DNA of 64,000 nucleotides from Azorinus chamasolen (Eukaryota; Mollusca; Bivalvia; Cardiida; Solecurtidae). Both the position numbers and the translations under genes were made by a program. Where the stretch lies: the NCBI GenBank assembly GCA_963576725.1, contig OY755239.1:58001453-58065452 (forward strand). Reading direction: 5' to 3'. Below the pieces are notes generated by a model. That model was given only the letters and a program-made list of their open reading frames with translations. It ran no database searches and was not told the origin of the DNA. Shown here one piece after another: positions 11,121 to 23,279 of this stretch. Within the stretch, counting starts at the first letter, position 1. Each line of letters starts with the position of its first letter.

Positions 11121-11458
11121 TACACTTTAAAAATTTCTTAAAAAAGGTCCCTGAATGCTCACAAATATCCACAAAGCATAACTTTATGCTCTTACAATAT
11201 CCCTGAATGCTCACAAATAAGCTTTACCGTTTAGAATTTTGGAACAGTCCATGTGAAAATCAGCATTTTATGGGTTAAATACTAATTTTCTGACATGATT
11301 GAGCGTGACTGTTTCATCTTCAGTATGTTTGTTGTTGGACATACTGCAAACAACACACACATACTATACATACCAGATAAATACTTCACGAATCATATAT
11401 ATATTACAGAATTACGTTGTATTAGGTGATTTTAAGGCAAATATCATTCTCAGTGTTG

Positions 11459-11665
11459 TTATATTTTCTGGTCCTTCGGGATCATTAGTTTTGATGATAT
11501 AAGTTTTGAAAATTGAGAACTGCTTAATCCGGTGCTAGGGGCGTGAGTAGTGTTGCACTTTTAATTACTACACATGAACAGGCTCAATAAAACAGAGTCT
11601 TCAAACTTTCTCTTTTGGCAATGCTTCTTTTGTTTTCGAAGGATAACCCACTTTCAAAATATTGG
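11459..11665 (-). mobile_element. X2 element
   Basis: The minus strand reads, in order, the X2 head CTTTCAAAA complement, GAAAACAAAAGAAGC, GTGCAACACTACTCACGCC, CCTAGCACCGG and GATCCCGAAGGACCAGAAAA. It preserves the outer text ATATTTTCTGGTCCTTCGGG, which is lost in the copy at 8089. Confidence 0.7.
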
Positions 11666-11752
11666 TTTCTTGTTCATCTGGAATTAAGTATATGCAATAT
11701 TCAAATTGAATTATATTGTTGAAAAAGGGGAATTTTATTTACATTTTGACTT

Positions 11753-12020
11753 TGGTGAAAGTGGGATGAGGACGAGGTTGGGTACCCGTAAACCAGGTTT
11801 AAGTCCCCCAGTAGCCCTTTTTTATTGTTTTTGACTGCTGGCCGTTCCAAGGCGGCACTCCTGCTTTCAGCCTACGGTCAATTTTGTTGTTTAATATGCT
11901 TAATGTTTAATGTGTTTCGTCTTGATATGCGTCCTGTTATGTTTTGTCTTGTGGCTTTACTGTTTCTTGTTAGATGGTGTTTGGGGCGGTGCCATTTCGT
12001 GTGTGGCTCTCCCTGTTTGA
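11753..12020 (+). mobile_element. SINE-P copy (best preserved)
   Basis: Candidate A box TGGTGAAAGTGG at 11753-11764 and B box GGTTTAAGTCC at 11796-11806, 43 bases apart start to start, which is the tRNA-type spacing. The body contains CCGTTCCAAGGCGGCACTCC and ends near GTGGCTCTCCCTGTTTGAC. The 79-codon frame at 11825-12064 is just the body of this repeat. No poly-A or obvious target duplication was found. Confidence 0.7.
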
Positions 12021-13485
12021 CTATTTTCCATATTGGTATCACAGGTTGTGCAGTCATAAGCTAGACACCACTTTTCAGACATCAAAATCAGGGTCTGCAA
12101 TTATTGACAATTACATATATATATGAAAATGAGGATCATAACAGCATGTGATGATGTGTCTTCTCCTACACCTTTTGCACTACAAAAAAGTGGCACTACT
12201 ACAGCTATAATTGTGTTCATCCTTTACTCAATCGATACGTCTTTGCGTTTGAATTGACCAAGATCAGACGGTCCCTGTAGCACCCCTTGTGGTCCTTCAA
12301 TACCAGCCTAGGCAAAAACTATTTTATTCATATGCCGTATGAAAACTCCGCTAATCAAGACATCTATGGTGTAAATGTTTCCAATATACATATGCATGGA
12401 GTAATGGATAAAACGACAATAACACGGCTAACACATTAATGCTCTGTTCTGTTACAATTATATTCCACTTCAGGGGAAAATCGACTTATCCTCTTGCATG
12501 TAATTTGTATTGCAGGATAAATAGTATTTCTCGCGTATTATGTTTATCTATATTAAAGGACAATCGTCAATTTCAAGAATGTCCATCCCCTGTCCTTGAA
12601 ACTTGCCAGACATGCCCTGACGAATCTCATGTCGACAGAGTTCAAACATAACGTGTCTTACAAGTAATCTGGAGAAGGCAGGCAACATGAAGTTGCCTTT
12701 ACCTCTTTTATATGTTGGTCCTTAAATATAGTTCTATTCAAAATCCAGAAAAGTAAATTATAACCCAAAAATAAAATAATATGACTGTAAAAAGAATGGA
12801 GGATAATATGAACAGTTGGTTTTATGTAGTAAAAAACCTCTAATTTGACCACCAGAAAGATGTCTAATTCTCAGTCGTCATAGAAGGGCATGCGGTAGCT
12901 CCTACGAGTGATTCCAGTATTACTTATGTCTTGCATTCAGCAACTATCTGCTGTTAAAGCCATCTTTGATTATTCCAAATGTTACTGCTTTGTAGGGATT
13001 TTATTGTAGTTTCATTTGCAGAAGCGCACACGTGCGTGTTAAATACCAACACTTGGACTCTACTTCTTCGTATTGCATATTCAATTTCTATGATATTGTA
13101 TCATTTATGAGTGAAAAGTGTTGTATTTCAATTTTGGTAAAATGACAGTTTTCCTAATTGGTAAAGTCCTGACCATTTTAATTAAATGTGAAAACAAACA
13201 CAAAGTAGACCAGACATAACTTTTTAAGCGAGGCTTTTGTCTTTTTTCCTGACACTTTTTATCACAGCCTTAGGATGTTCACCAAATAATAAACAAATAA
13301 AGCACAGGAAACTAAAGACGAAAACAAAGAGAGAACGCTTTAGCCTTTTCTCTGTCTGATAGTTACAGAGTAGCATGCATTTAGCAATGGCTCAGAGCCG
13401 CAACCCCGTGCTTGATGTGGTTTCCCTGTCCTTATGAATCCTGAATGTGCAAGCCTGTTACTGTGAGGGTTTGCAATCGAAATAT
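12021..13485. other. No recognisable feature
   Basis: About 1.5 kb. Short frames at 12439-12651 (+) and 12658-12852 (-) have no recognised domain. No hairpins or terminal repeats detected by eye. Confidence 0.45.
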
Positions 13486-13712
13486 TTAACCCTTCGCTTG
13501 CTATTCACGTCAATATACCTAGCTGTAAATAGGAGCAGAAGCTGTCTCATCAGGGTCTGCACTATTTACAAGTTGATTGTGCAATCAGTGCACTCCATAG
13601 CAGAGATTGCACAGCGAAATACTTGTACACAGTGAAGATATATGTAATTATACAACAGGGCATGGGTAAAGAAGGCGAAATGTATTTTAAAATTCAGCAA
13701 GAGAATGGTTAA
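13486..13712 (+). mobile_element. TTAA-B MITE, left core arm lost
   Basis: TTAACCCTTCGCTTGCTATT at the left and AATGGTTAA at the right, 227 bp. The core keeps AGCTGTCTCATCAGGGTCTG but lacks most of the left arm (GTAAATAGGAGCAGAAGC). The tail matches the 250 bp copies at 32648 and 59074. Confidence 0.85.
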
Positions 13713-15499
13713 AGAACATAGAACCCCAGTCCTCTGCGGAACCTGTCCTTTTTTGGCATTGTTCTAGAAACACTATTTGCGCGGAAAGTCTATTTCAAGT
13801 AATTCACTATGACAGCGTAAAATGATCAACTGATTTTAAATGACTGAGCTCGTAATTTTCGGTGAACTACAACTGCACGATGCTTTTTTTTTATCGCAGT
13901 TAAACGATGTACATATTGCACCGAATACTGCCTCACACACTAACAAACACACGCACGCATAACATTGAAATCAGAGCAGACTTTAAGTTCTTTGCCAAAT
14001 GTGCAATGTCAATTTATTTTCACAATGCAACGATTTCAACAACGTTAAAAACATTACTCGATCATCGGCACTTGTTCGCGATCGATCATCGATTAAAAAC
14101 CACAATTGAATTATAATATGGCGGGCTAATTTGATGTTGAGTAAATGCCAACTATGGGTTGTAGATTCGCAATCAATGTATACCCAGATAAATCTCCTTG
14201 TCTAAAGCATGATATTTGATAAAGATAAACTCTGCTCCGAAGATTTTTATGTAGATTTAGGGAACTGTTATTCTCGTTTGTGTGTCCATTTTGTTTTCAA
14301 ATTAGATGGCGATGAACTGTTTCTGACATCGTAGAGCCCGGTATGTTCATGACGCTAAGCATTCGAAAATTGCAGTAGATTCAGTAACTCTAAATCAAAT
14401 GTAGGGTAGCGAAATCGGCCAGGTTTTGTCGAATGGGTGTGAAATGGTTAGGACCGAGAAATAATCACATTTCATGTGTCTGATTGACAGAAAAAATATC
14501 ATGGCGTTGTCTGGAGTTGGTCCGCGAAAGAAGACATTGAGCGATGGCATAACGCTAATTTTGTTCAGTAATTTTGAAAAATGGGATCACGAGTACGGAC
14601 ACGATTGTAAAGCCTCATTGATTGAAAATCGTCGATAAAAATGTTCATAACAACGAGGAGAATCATATGTCCCGTTTTTAGCATTTCATATGGACTTTCA
14701 GCACGGAAACCAAAATGGGCACGTATGTGCACATTAGCATGCAAATATTATCTGGAGCACTGTAATAATGTATTTTCTTCTTACTTGCTCATAATATAGA
14801 CATACAAGTGAAATGATATCTATCTTCAATTTCAATTTGCAAATCGTGCAGCTCTTGGTATCCAGTTTCTCCTATATCTATATGTTTCTATATATAAGTT
14901 ATGAGCTGAAAGCCTTATTTTATACATATATCACCTCAATGCGTATATCCTAAGTGGGATTCGTCCAAACGCATATAATAAATGGCTTGTAAAAAGCATT
15001 GTCTATTGGTATATAATATTTCATAACACAGAAGAAGAAAAATACACCAATTTACGACGTCAGAAGAAGAGATCAATCTACACCATAGCATTCTCTATGT
15101 TTAACAGTTTCAACTATTATTTAACAATACGGACGTATCTTGGTGTATTGAAAGGATACCGGTCCAACTCTCAATACACATCTACATTATAAGTAATTGA
15201 TCTCGCATACACATTTACACTATTGTAAGTGCATTCTTCCTAATCCTTTGACTATATCCCCATCTTTCACTGGATAGCTCATAAAAGTGCAAACGAATGC
15301 ATCAAATAACTGACATACTAAGACTCCTAGGTTTCAGTTCAAGCTGTTTTACAATTTACTAACATTACATGTAATACCTTGGGTATTTTTCCGGCTCGTT
15401 GTCCTTGATTATGAATATAGGATCTACTGTGTAATGAATACTATACCCAACTAATTAAGGTTATTAATAATTTTTAATTCGTGATTATCAAAATGAAAA
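13713..15499. other. No recognisable feature
   Basis: About 1.8 kb of unique-looking AT-rich DNA; no coding frame above 69 codons and no MITE ends. Confidence 0.45.
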
Positions 15500-15826
15500 T
15501 ACAGTTGAACTTCGATATCTCGAACTTCAAGGGACCACACAACTCAGTTCGAAATAACAAAAGTTCGAGTTATCCGATTTCGGATCTGGATATTTTGTTT
15601 TATTTTTTACAGCTTTAGACAGGGCTAAAGTAATGTTAAAAGCTCCTGTAGGAGCTTTCAGCATTACTTTAGACCTGCATTAAGCTGTCACATGTGTTTC
15701 TAAATATGCGTGGGTAATATATTTTAGAGTAAGTATGAATTGTACGTTTTGGAGGGACTGAACATTTAGTTCGAGTTATTCCGAAGTTCGAGTTATTCGA
15801 GTTCGAGATATCGAAGTTCAACTGTA
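15500..15826. mobile_element. TA-2 MITE, full length (327 bp)
   Basis: Both ends are TA plus CAGT and TGAACTTCGATATCTCGAAC or its complement. The centre holds AAAGTAATG and apex AGCTCCTGTAGGAGCT (near 15641), then TTTAGACCTGCATTAAGCTG. Sub-terminal GTTCGAGTTAT motifs repeat on both sides. Confidence 0.9.
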
Positions 15827-16340
15827 GTAATACAATATAATTTATGCGTAAGTCAGAATATATGTTATCACACAAAACAATTGTAAATATTCAAGGTACA
15901 TAGACACATTACAGGTGTGATTATCTCCTATTGTCTCAACCATACTGTACATTCTATTCGAAGAAATCTGAATAAATGCTACACGATCTTCTGCAAGATT
16001 TAATCATGATACATGTCTTTCACCACACACGGTAAATTTCCACCACTTCCAGTTCGATACTATTGAAACGAGAAACCATTATATAAATACTATGGAATGC
16101 ATTTGTTTTAAATCGACGAAAGCACACAACTACATTTTACTATTATCAAAAGACGTTTGAACCATACAGTGAAGAATAAATACAACATCAACAGTTGACT
16201 CCCTTTTTGAAACCAAACTGAGCATCGACATTGTATTTCATTCTCATAAAATGATGCAATTATTTTAAAAGGAGATGGAAATAAAAGTTTGGAAAACAGC
16301 TAAACAAAGTGATACTCCTTTAACATAATTATTATCTCCT
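15827..16340. other. No recognisable feature
   Basis: AT-rich, no hairpin or repeat landmark noted. Confidence 0.4.
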
Positions 16341-16529
16341 GAAGCCTTTTTGTGCCTCTGTAAAAGTCATTTTTGAAACCATAGGAGCAAATGCTCTGTT
16401 TACCACAATGGTTTAAAAACTACATATTCTAATGTTCCCCTATTCTGTAGTTAATAGTAATTCTCAGTTTCGGTAGATTAATTCAAAGAGGCTGGATCTA
16501 AAATTAATTTAGGAAGGAATATGTTAAAT
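16341..16529 (-). mobile_element. TTAA-A MITE, degenerate
   Basis: GTGCCTCTGTAAAAGTCA, then GAAACCATAGGAGCAAATGC and CACAATGGTTT give the core with its left arm deleted. The far side has TTTCGGTAGATTAATTCAAA and GGATCTAAAA. Terminal TTAA sites are lost. Confidence 0.7.
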
Positions 16530-17073
16530 ATGTACATCATTCTTATTATGTAACGATACTGCAACTTAGTCTGTCCATTTCTAAGTATATGTATTTTTAT
16601 GCAAAATGTAATACACTGTCTGAGTTACAATATGTTATAAACATGACATCATTCCCTGCTAAAATATTTACAAACTCGTCCTACCCCTTCTTCAAATTTG
16701 TCAACCCAATTATATGCAAAGACAAAACTCGTAAATCGTTCTCTTCGCATCCCTGTATTCGACACGCTTTGGTGTACCGTCTATAAACAATGTATCATAT
16801 GAAAGTCACGCCTGTTTATATTTCCTATCGGGCTTCCATCGTTTTAGGAATAAGGTAAGTTTTTGGAAACTTCTAAAAGAGATGAAAGTCTACCAGGATC
16901 CATGTTGGTCGTTAGTTCCTGTGTTGTCGAATATTAATGATGAATTCGGAAGTTAAACATACAGCATATATGTGTTTGACCAGACAGCAGTTTGTAGCAT
17001 GTTTAACCTCATGACGGTTACAATGGCAATATTCCCGCTGGGGTTTAGACACGGATGGACAGATGAACTAATC
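16530..17073. other. No recognisable feature
   Basis: Overlapping short frames on both strands near 16953-17276 show no motif and run into the adjacent MITE. Confidence 0.4.
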
Positions 17074-17190
17074 CTTAACCCCTTACTCTTTAAGTACACA
17101 TTTCTACGCATATGCGAACGGAGTAGATCTAGATTAGATAGTTCATATAGGAACCGTCTAATCAGGGTCTGATCTGTTTGCTTATGCCCC
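17074..17190 (-). mobile_element. TTAA-E MITE fragment
   Basis: Starts CTTAACCCCTTACTCTTTAA, then TTTCTACGCATATGCGAAC, a damaged core (ATAGGAACCGTCTAATCAGG) and GATCTGTTTGCTTATG. Right half absent. Confidence 0.65.
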
Positions 17191-17351
17191 TGCGGCATGT
17201 ACGATATTAAATTATGTAAGCTGGACGTTAGATGAACCATATAGTTCCTTCCTCTGTTATACGTGACCATATGCATAATATAACTGATGCTTTATAAAAT
17301 ACATGTAGGAATAAATGTATGTTCATGCTTATGGTGTTAATGATTGACAGT

Positions 17352-17465
17352 TTAACCCTTCATCCACTGAAAAAAAGGCATTCTCTAATTCGGGTCTGTT
17401 GCAATTTTAACTATTTACGATTCGATAAAAGCTTTGCGAAACTATTCCTCGAGAATGAAATAGTC
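17352..17465 (+). mobile_element. TTAA-G MITE, left fragment
   Basis: TTAACCCTTCATCCACTG, AAAAAAAGGCA, TTCGGGTCTGTTGCA and GCGAAACTATT follow the order of the left half at 34415-34594. No hairpin core remains. Confidence 0.5.
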
Positions 17466-17954
17466 TGTATCACGCTGAGACACCGATGTAACACACATAC
17501 ACCTTTAATAATCTAAATACGTATTTCAGGTCACAAGCAGAAGTTACCTTCAACAATACATGGCATAACAGATGTTGGTAATTATCAAAGCGCTTTCCAT
17601 GCCAACGAATTATATGTAAGACAATGATTAATGACAACTGTACATGTTCAGTCTGGAGATTAGCAGTTCGTTGGCTAGCATTTTACATGCTATGCAACTG
17701 TCGTCTAAATTCATTTAATCTTGAAACCTGGAGTTAGACAATATATCAGTTGACTTTCCTTAGTAACTCATCTTCTCAACTGGATCCAATTATTGCTCGC
17801 ACAGATTATCAAACATTCGCCATAATTATGTCATACGGAAAATGCAGCACGCTTACCTGCGAAAGGGACAGCATGTCATGTCTGCCTGCCAGTCCAATGA
17901 AATTAAAATAATGTTACATATTTTCATCCTATATCTGTATCATCCGTACATTTT
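17466..17954. other. No recognisable feature
   Basis: Nothing recognised in this stretch. Confidence 0.4.
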
Positions 17955-18115
17955 AAACAGTTTGGATCCAGAAATGACGCCGAGTAACTTCATCAGGATC
18001 ATCAGGACACTCTGACCATGCTGTTGATGCAACTTTGAAGATAAAGTTATTCATGAAACATGATGCTAATGACATTTTCTACAAACAAAAGTTTGCTCAC
18101 CAGGCTAAAGATTAA
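17955..18115 (+). mobile_element. TTAA-C MITE, right part
   Basis: Core remnant ACAGTTTGGATCCAGAAATG and CGCCGAGTAAC; the right end has TTTGCTCACCAGGCTAAAG ending ATTAA. The left terminus is lost. Confidence 0.6.
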
Positions 18116-18724
18116 CCTTCTAATTTTTATTACAAACATGTCCGCTAAGAATAGCTGTATGAGATACAAAAAACGTATTTAAAGTAAACATTCAAGAGAA
18201 GTCTTATTCTAGAGGTTTAATATTGTTTGCTGGACATAAGTTATGCAGATATGTCATGTATTATATTGCCCTATTTTAAGCAATCATCTGTTTTCAAAGA
18301 CAATCATATCATTACGTAAAACGATCGAGAAATTCTAATGTATGTGGTGTGAGAATAGATACAAAATTAAACACACTACTCGTTGGTCATCAGCTGTGCG
18401 TTTGGTAACTATATTATTTTATATATTTGCTTAGATGATTTAGAATTACTTCTATGTGCTAATCTTCAAAAAGGGAACATACGAAATTTGAAATGAATTG
18501 CATTGATTTGTTGGTCTGTATCTGCATTGTGCTGAAATAGCTACATGTATGGTACAAAATCCAATATCATATTCATGTTTGCAGTTGGTTGTATTAACAC
18601 CCGCAATAATAATTGAATCGTAGTAAGTATCGTAGAAAGAGAATTAATAGATGACTCATCATAGCGCAATGAACCATCTCTATAGCAATCGCTCAAAGAT
18701 GTCTTACAATACTGGGGTTTAATA
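18116..18724. other. No recognisable feature
   Basis: AT-rich, no repeat landmark seen. Confidence 0.4.
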
Positions 18725-18830
18725 CCCGTGGTAACTTAATGCAGAACAAAAGTTCTGCAAAAAGCTACTATATGGGTTTTTCGCATTTAAGTTACCTTCA
18801 TTCTGCATTAAGCAGCCAAGTTATTTAAAA
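18725..18830. mobile_element. TA-group hairpin core, orphan
   Basis: GGTAACTTAATGCAGAACAA, AAAGCTACTATATGGG and then TTCTGCATTAAGCAGCCAAG resemble the common TA-group stem, but no terminal repeat of any TA family could be found on either side. Confidence 0.5.
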
Positions 18831-19249
18831 AACACTTTATTTATTAAGTTGTAGATAGTTTCTACTGTACGTCCTGCTGTTGGTACTGTCGAAGATTGCT
18901 ACTCGTACATTAAACAGGATAAGATCATTCGAAAGACGTTATTAACGCATGGTATTCTTTAAGGATTACTGTTGTAAAACTAACAACGCAGTGACGCTCA
19001 ATCCAAATGAGAGGATGCGCTAAATATTGTATACGCTTGTATAAAAATGGCCTTCTAATGCTAAATTGTACGAAATCTTATCCTAGCTCAAACTCATCTG
19101 AGCATGCCCAAGCTGATACCAACTGATCTTTGTTTCCTGGACATGACTTACGGAAACAATATCAGATGCCCCAATCATTTCAAGCAAACAACCCCGAATG
19201 TTTTGTTGGTATACCCTTTTTTATCATTAAAGAAGTGTTACCTATTGAT

Positions 19250-19457
19250 TACAGTAAAGCCTCTCTATAACGGCCACTAAATTACATCAAGTATTTTGTG
19301 TAAAAGGCAGATGGCTGCTTAAAGCAAGGTGAAAGTAAAACAGAACGCTCCTATAGGAGCGTTCTGTTTTACTTTCACATTGCTTTAAGCAACCACCTGC
19401 CCTACATACCAACTAATTAACACAATTTAGTGGCCGTTATAGAGAGGTTTTACTGTA
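19250..19457. mobile_element. TA-1 MITE, full length (208 bp)
   Basis: Same length as the other two TA-1 copies. Left end TACAGTAAAGCCTCTCTATA, right end GAGAGGTTTTACTGTA. Apex CGCTCCTATAGGAGCG at 19346-19361. Relative to 10797 the unpaired outer segments are swapped, so it sits in the opposite orientation. Confidence 0.92.
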
Positions 19458-20074
19458 GTAGCTGACAATGTCCTCTGTTTAATACCATTAACATGTCGAG
19501 AATCAAGTGAATGCCAAAATGTCAAATAGGAATACAATCCAGAAAATATTATGCACTCACTATGAAATAAATGTATCATATAGCACGCGAGAAAATATTT
19601 AATACCGTATACATATTTAAACAAAACAGCAACACAACAAAACAATTGCCTTTAATTAATAACGGTCTGTTGGTCTGTAAGCAGCATAGATTTAGAAACA
19701 TCAGACCCTTCAACGCATAATCCCATTAATATATTAATCGCATTGGACAAAATATCGACTTTCTCAATTTTATACATTTTATAAATGATGCTAAAATGTA
19801 ATTAAATAAAACGTTCCAGCTTACAATCCTCACTCAGAAAGAATACACCGTTAAGCATGACGGATTTACGCAAGGTAAAGACAGTGTTGACATCACTTGC
19901 TGAAAAAAACACCCATTGACTAAAATCAATGCATGGTATTTGGGTTGACATTAGGGGGCACCAGACATGCATTTATGTCATCATCATATATGATTTGATG
20001 CCTTTAAACGTTTAATATGCAGAATTACTCTCTAGTATTGGCCGAATCCTTGTTGGGGAAAATGCAATATTATT
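19458..20074. other. No recognisable feature
   Basis: AT-rich; no frame or repeat worth naming. Confidence 0.4.
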
Positions 20075-20269
20075 TTAACCCATTACCTCACAGACTATAT
20101 TTAGATCAAACATATTTGGATAAATCTACCGAAAAGGAACATTAACTGGAGAAAATGAAAATTGTAGGATTGTGATCCTATAAGAGCAAATGCTCTATTT
20201 ATCACAATGGCTTCAACAGATGACTTTTGCAGAGGCGTCGAAAAGGCGTTGTATGAGGGAATGGGTTAA
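20075..20269 (+). mobile_element. TTAA-A MITE
   Basis: TTAACCCATTACCTCACAG at the left, TATGAGGGAATGGGTTAA at the right. The left flank has AATCTACCGAAAAGGA. The core is reduced to one arm (AAGAGCAAATGCTCTATTTA, then CACAATGG). Confidence 0.85.
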
Positions 20270-21594
20270 AGCAGTAAATTGGTTTGCTGTTTCATGTGGC
20301 ATCAATTTGTTTTGTATCTAAGCTATTTGTCAGATGGATTTAAACGTACCCCATCAAAATGTACTTTAGACAACTACCATGTCTCAAAACCGTAAAATGT
20401 CACGAATCATTTATTTAGCCACAGTTGCACTATTCATTTTTTACAATCGGATATGATTTGATAATAATATGATTCTTCCTGACAGTTACAATATAAATAG
20501 AATACAATGTAGGTAAAGACCAATACGACAAATGAAACCATTTGAATCATTGATTAATTAGTTACTTTTGTTATAGCAAGCAAATATCGTCCTCTCAGAC
20601 ATTCTGTGAATTGTATAGATTGTCAAATTGTTATTTTGTATATGTTATTGTTATCATATAAATAACATTTTCAACGTTGAGAATAATTGAAATATAGCTA
20701 ATATATAAGGTCTTTGACAATTTGCTCATACAAAATATGAAATAACAATGCCATTGTAGTTAAAGCGTACATTCACTCAGTCAACTGGTGTCTGCGTACA
20801 AGTGGCGTATACAAACAACAGCGCATTAGTAACTAACAAGTATAATAATCATAAACGGTTTAGCCCCAGATCAGAACTTCCTAGAAGTGTCCTTTTATCA
20901 GACTCTGGACCGATTGCCATTTAAAATTCAAGCCAAGATTCAACACCACTGATTCCAATAAAAATGTGATTACTTGTGCATAATTATAATAAATCACCTA
21001 TAGTTGTTTAGGTTTGATCGCTGTGATGTTGGTAACAGATTGTGACGAAACTTATTCACTACATATGGTTTAAATTAAATATCATTTTCTAGATTGTGTG
21101 TTACAAGAATACTTTAATGATGAAATGTATGTATAACACAGAATACGGTATCTACACAGTGTTTATAATATGGCTATTCAGTCGATCGCTATGTACACTG
21201 TATGTTACCTACCTCGTATATCCCTTAAATATAGATCGAAGCAATGAGACACATTCGGACATTTATATCCGTGCAATTTAGAACCTTATATAATTCATCA
21301 AGGATGACAATATCGCACAAATTACCAATTTCGTTAGATATTTGTATGATTTCCAATCGGTATGACGAGTGCATGGTTTGATCCAACTTTTATAGCGGCC
21401 GATGTGTGGTTTTTGTTGGCTAGTTAAACGAGTTTTTGTCTTTTCAATGAATGTGCATTTCTGAATGAGACTTTTGATTTTGATTTCCAGTTTCAAAACA
21501 GATTAATCATTTGTATGAGAATTTGGAATTAAGCGGAGCCAGCGCATGCATAGGCAATGGCTGTTTATTACTATCCTTTGATATGTGTTTGACT
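20270..21594. other. No recognisable feature
   Basis: About 1.3 kb, AT-rich. The 61- and 72-codon frames near 21100-21500 are not recognisable. Confidence 0.4.
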
Positions 21595-21800
21595 CTTGGG
21601 TCAACCCATTGTGAAATGTAATGTTTGCTGACTATGGATCTGGTGCAAATTAGACTACATGTACTTCCGATTCGACTAATATTTTAAGACACTATTGACC
21701 ACACGACCTTTGACTATTGGGGGCCAAACAGTCACGACCATGATGAAACGCCGAGTTACTCGACGTCTCATCTGGATCAAGTTGTTTGCAAGTTCAAATA
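21595..21800 (+). mobile_element. TTAA-G MITE, degenerate
   Basis: GACTATGGATCTGGTGCAAA, CTTCCGATTCGACTAATATT and then core GATGAAACGCCGAGTTACTC with GACGTCTCATCTGGATCAAG and TTGTTTGCAAG. The 116-codon frame starting at 21695 begins inside this core and is therefore not a gene. Confidence 0.7.
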
Positions 21801-23050
21801 ATGTATTGATTAGTCGGAGTAGGGCTAATAACGTTCGTCGAGGGAGAAAAGATACTCCAGATGGTCTGTGTAATCAACATAAAAAATGTATTAACGTTGG
21901 CCTTAAAACAAGCTGTCGCCACTTCTTAAGTGATTTAACGTGTTTCTTGCCCGTGTGTGATTATATAAGATACTGGTTAAAAGTTGTACAGTGTTCAGAT
22001 ATAATATATGTAAATTACTTTGCTATATTATGTTTAAAGGCATAGAGACATAACAACAGACAATATAAGTATATTGATGTAAATCATAGTAGAATCACTT
22101 GGTTTATAGCATGCATGATAGTTTTCATACAATACTGGGACGCTGATATTTCCACTACATACTCATCTCAGATTTTGGTTACAAAATATATTTAACAGCG
22201 TTAAATATTTCAAGCATCAGAGAAAAAACAACAATATCTAGACTTTCGTCACAACGAAAACGATAGAAACTGGTAGTTAGAAAGTCCCAGAATATATGTA
22301 AAGTTTAACCATGCGATACTCTCGAAGGCGAATTTCAATTTATATTATAATTTATTTTGTTTCACCACTAGAGAAAACTATACATTAAAAGCTATCATTA
22401 TTATGTTTGGAGAAATCGCAGCATCTTGAAATCTGTCCAATCAGAAATCCATTACTTCTTTTATAATGTAAAGGTATGCTTGAGAGAGATATATAGTGCT
22501 GCAATTCTATGTTAGGATGGAGGTAATACTGCAGTAGTCAATTTATCAAAATAGAGCAGCTGTGTGCGAATCGACATAATTAGCTACGGCTGTCGTAAAT
22601 TGAATGCAGTTCTAAAATCGACGCTAGAGTTCCTCTTGCAGCACTACGTGTTAGAATATTGGCGCGGTCTTACAATTTTGCAATTGTGTGTGGTTCATGA
22701 GTGTCCATGAGAATCGCAATTTGTCTAAATTGTGTGGACATAGTACTGCTACAGGCGAATACACACATTTTGGATCAATTTGAAACGCGAAATAGTCTTA
22801 TCAATTTCCGAGTTCTAAGTTATATGTTTGTTGAAATACAAACAATAGTTTTGTTTGTTTTTTCTTTGGGGGACTGTTTTTTATAAGCCAAATGTTAATA
22901 CGGAGGACGTCTCGGGCCAATATAATTTCAGTAAAACCGTTTATATACTAAACACAGGAGTCGTAGAAACAGTTGAATACGTTTTGCAGTGACGGGCTTT
23001 TTACAGGATCGTTTGTATTATTTTCGACTAGCGGTAAGCTATCATCTGCC
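21801..23050. other. No recognisable feature
   Basis: The remainder of the 116-codon frame and a 61-codon frame at 22701-22886 show no domain. No MITE ends seen. Confidence 0.4.
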
Positions 23051-23279
23051 TTAACCCTTTACCTCATAGGCTATTTTTAGATCCAACCTATTTGAATAAA
23101 TCTACCGAAATGGAGCATTAACTAGAGAAAAGGAAAATTTTAGAATTGTGTAGTTTGAAACCATTGTGATAAATAGAGCATTTGCTCTTATAGGAGCAAC
23201 TGCTCTATTTATCACAATGGTTTCACAAAGTGACTTTTACAGAGTCGTCAAAAGTCGTCAATATGAGGGAATGGGTTAA
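23051..23279 (+). mobile_element. TTAA-A MITE, full length (229 bp)
   Basis: TTAACCCTTTACCTCATAGG at the left, ATATGAGGGAATGGGTTAA at the right. The stem is GAAACCATTGTGATAAATAG then AGCATTTGCTC with apex TGCTCTTATAGGAGCA; its right arm has GCAACTGC instead of GCAAATGC. Left-side landmarks AATCTACCGAAATGGAGC make the orientation clear. Confidence 0.92.

Larger units (their letters stand above)
10744..11278 (+). mobile_element. TTAA-F MITE broken by later insertions
   Basis: Left end CCTTTCAGTGCGGGACACG runs to TTTTGCAAA at 10796, then a complete TA-1 element intervenes (10797-11004). TTAA-F text resumes as TTTAGACCAGAGGAGATGG. The tail (CTTTACCG, GGAACAGTCCATGTGAAAA) ends TTATGGGTTAA. Inside the right part are a reverse SINE-P tail (about 11070-11120) and a duplicated CCCTGAATGCTCACAAATA at 11150-11168 and 11201-11219. 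The intact relative is 47157-47362. Confidence 0.8.

Noticed and set aside
11825..12064. 79-codon hydrophobic frame as a membrane protein
   Set aside because: Coincides with the body of SINE-P, and the same text recurs in other copies without an open frame.
16953..17276. 107-codon minus-strand frame opposite a plus frame
   Set aside because: Overlaps a TTAA-E fragment and an opposing frame; no motif.
21695..22045. Longest frame, 116 codons, plus strand
   Set aside because: It starts inside the hairpin of a TTAA-G element and has no recognisable domain; treated as a chance frame.
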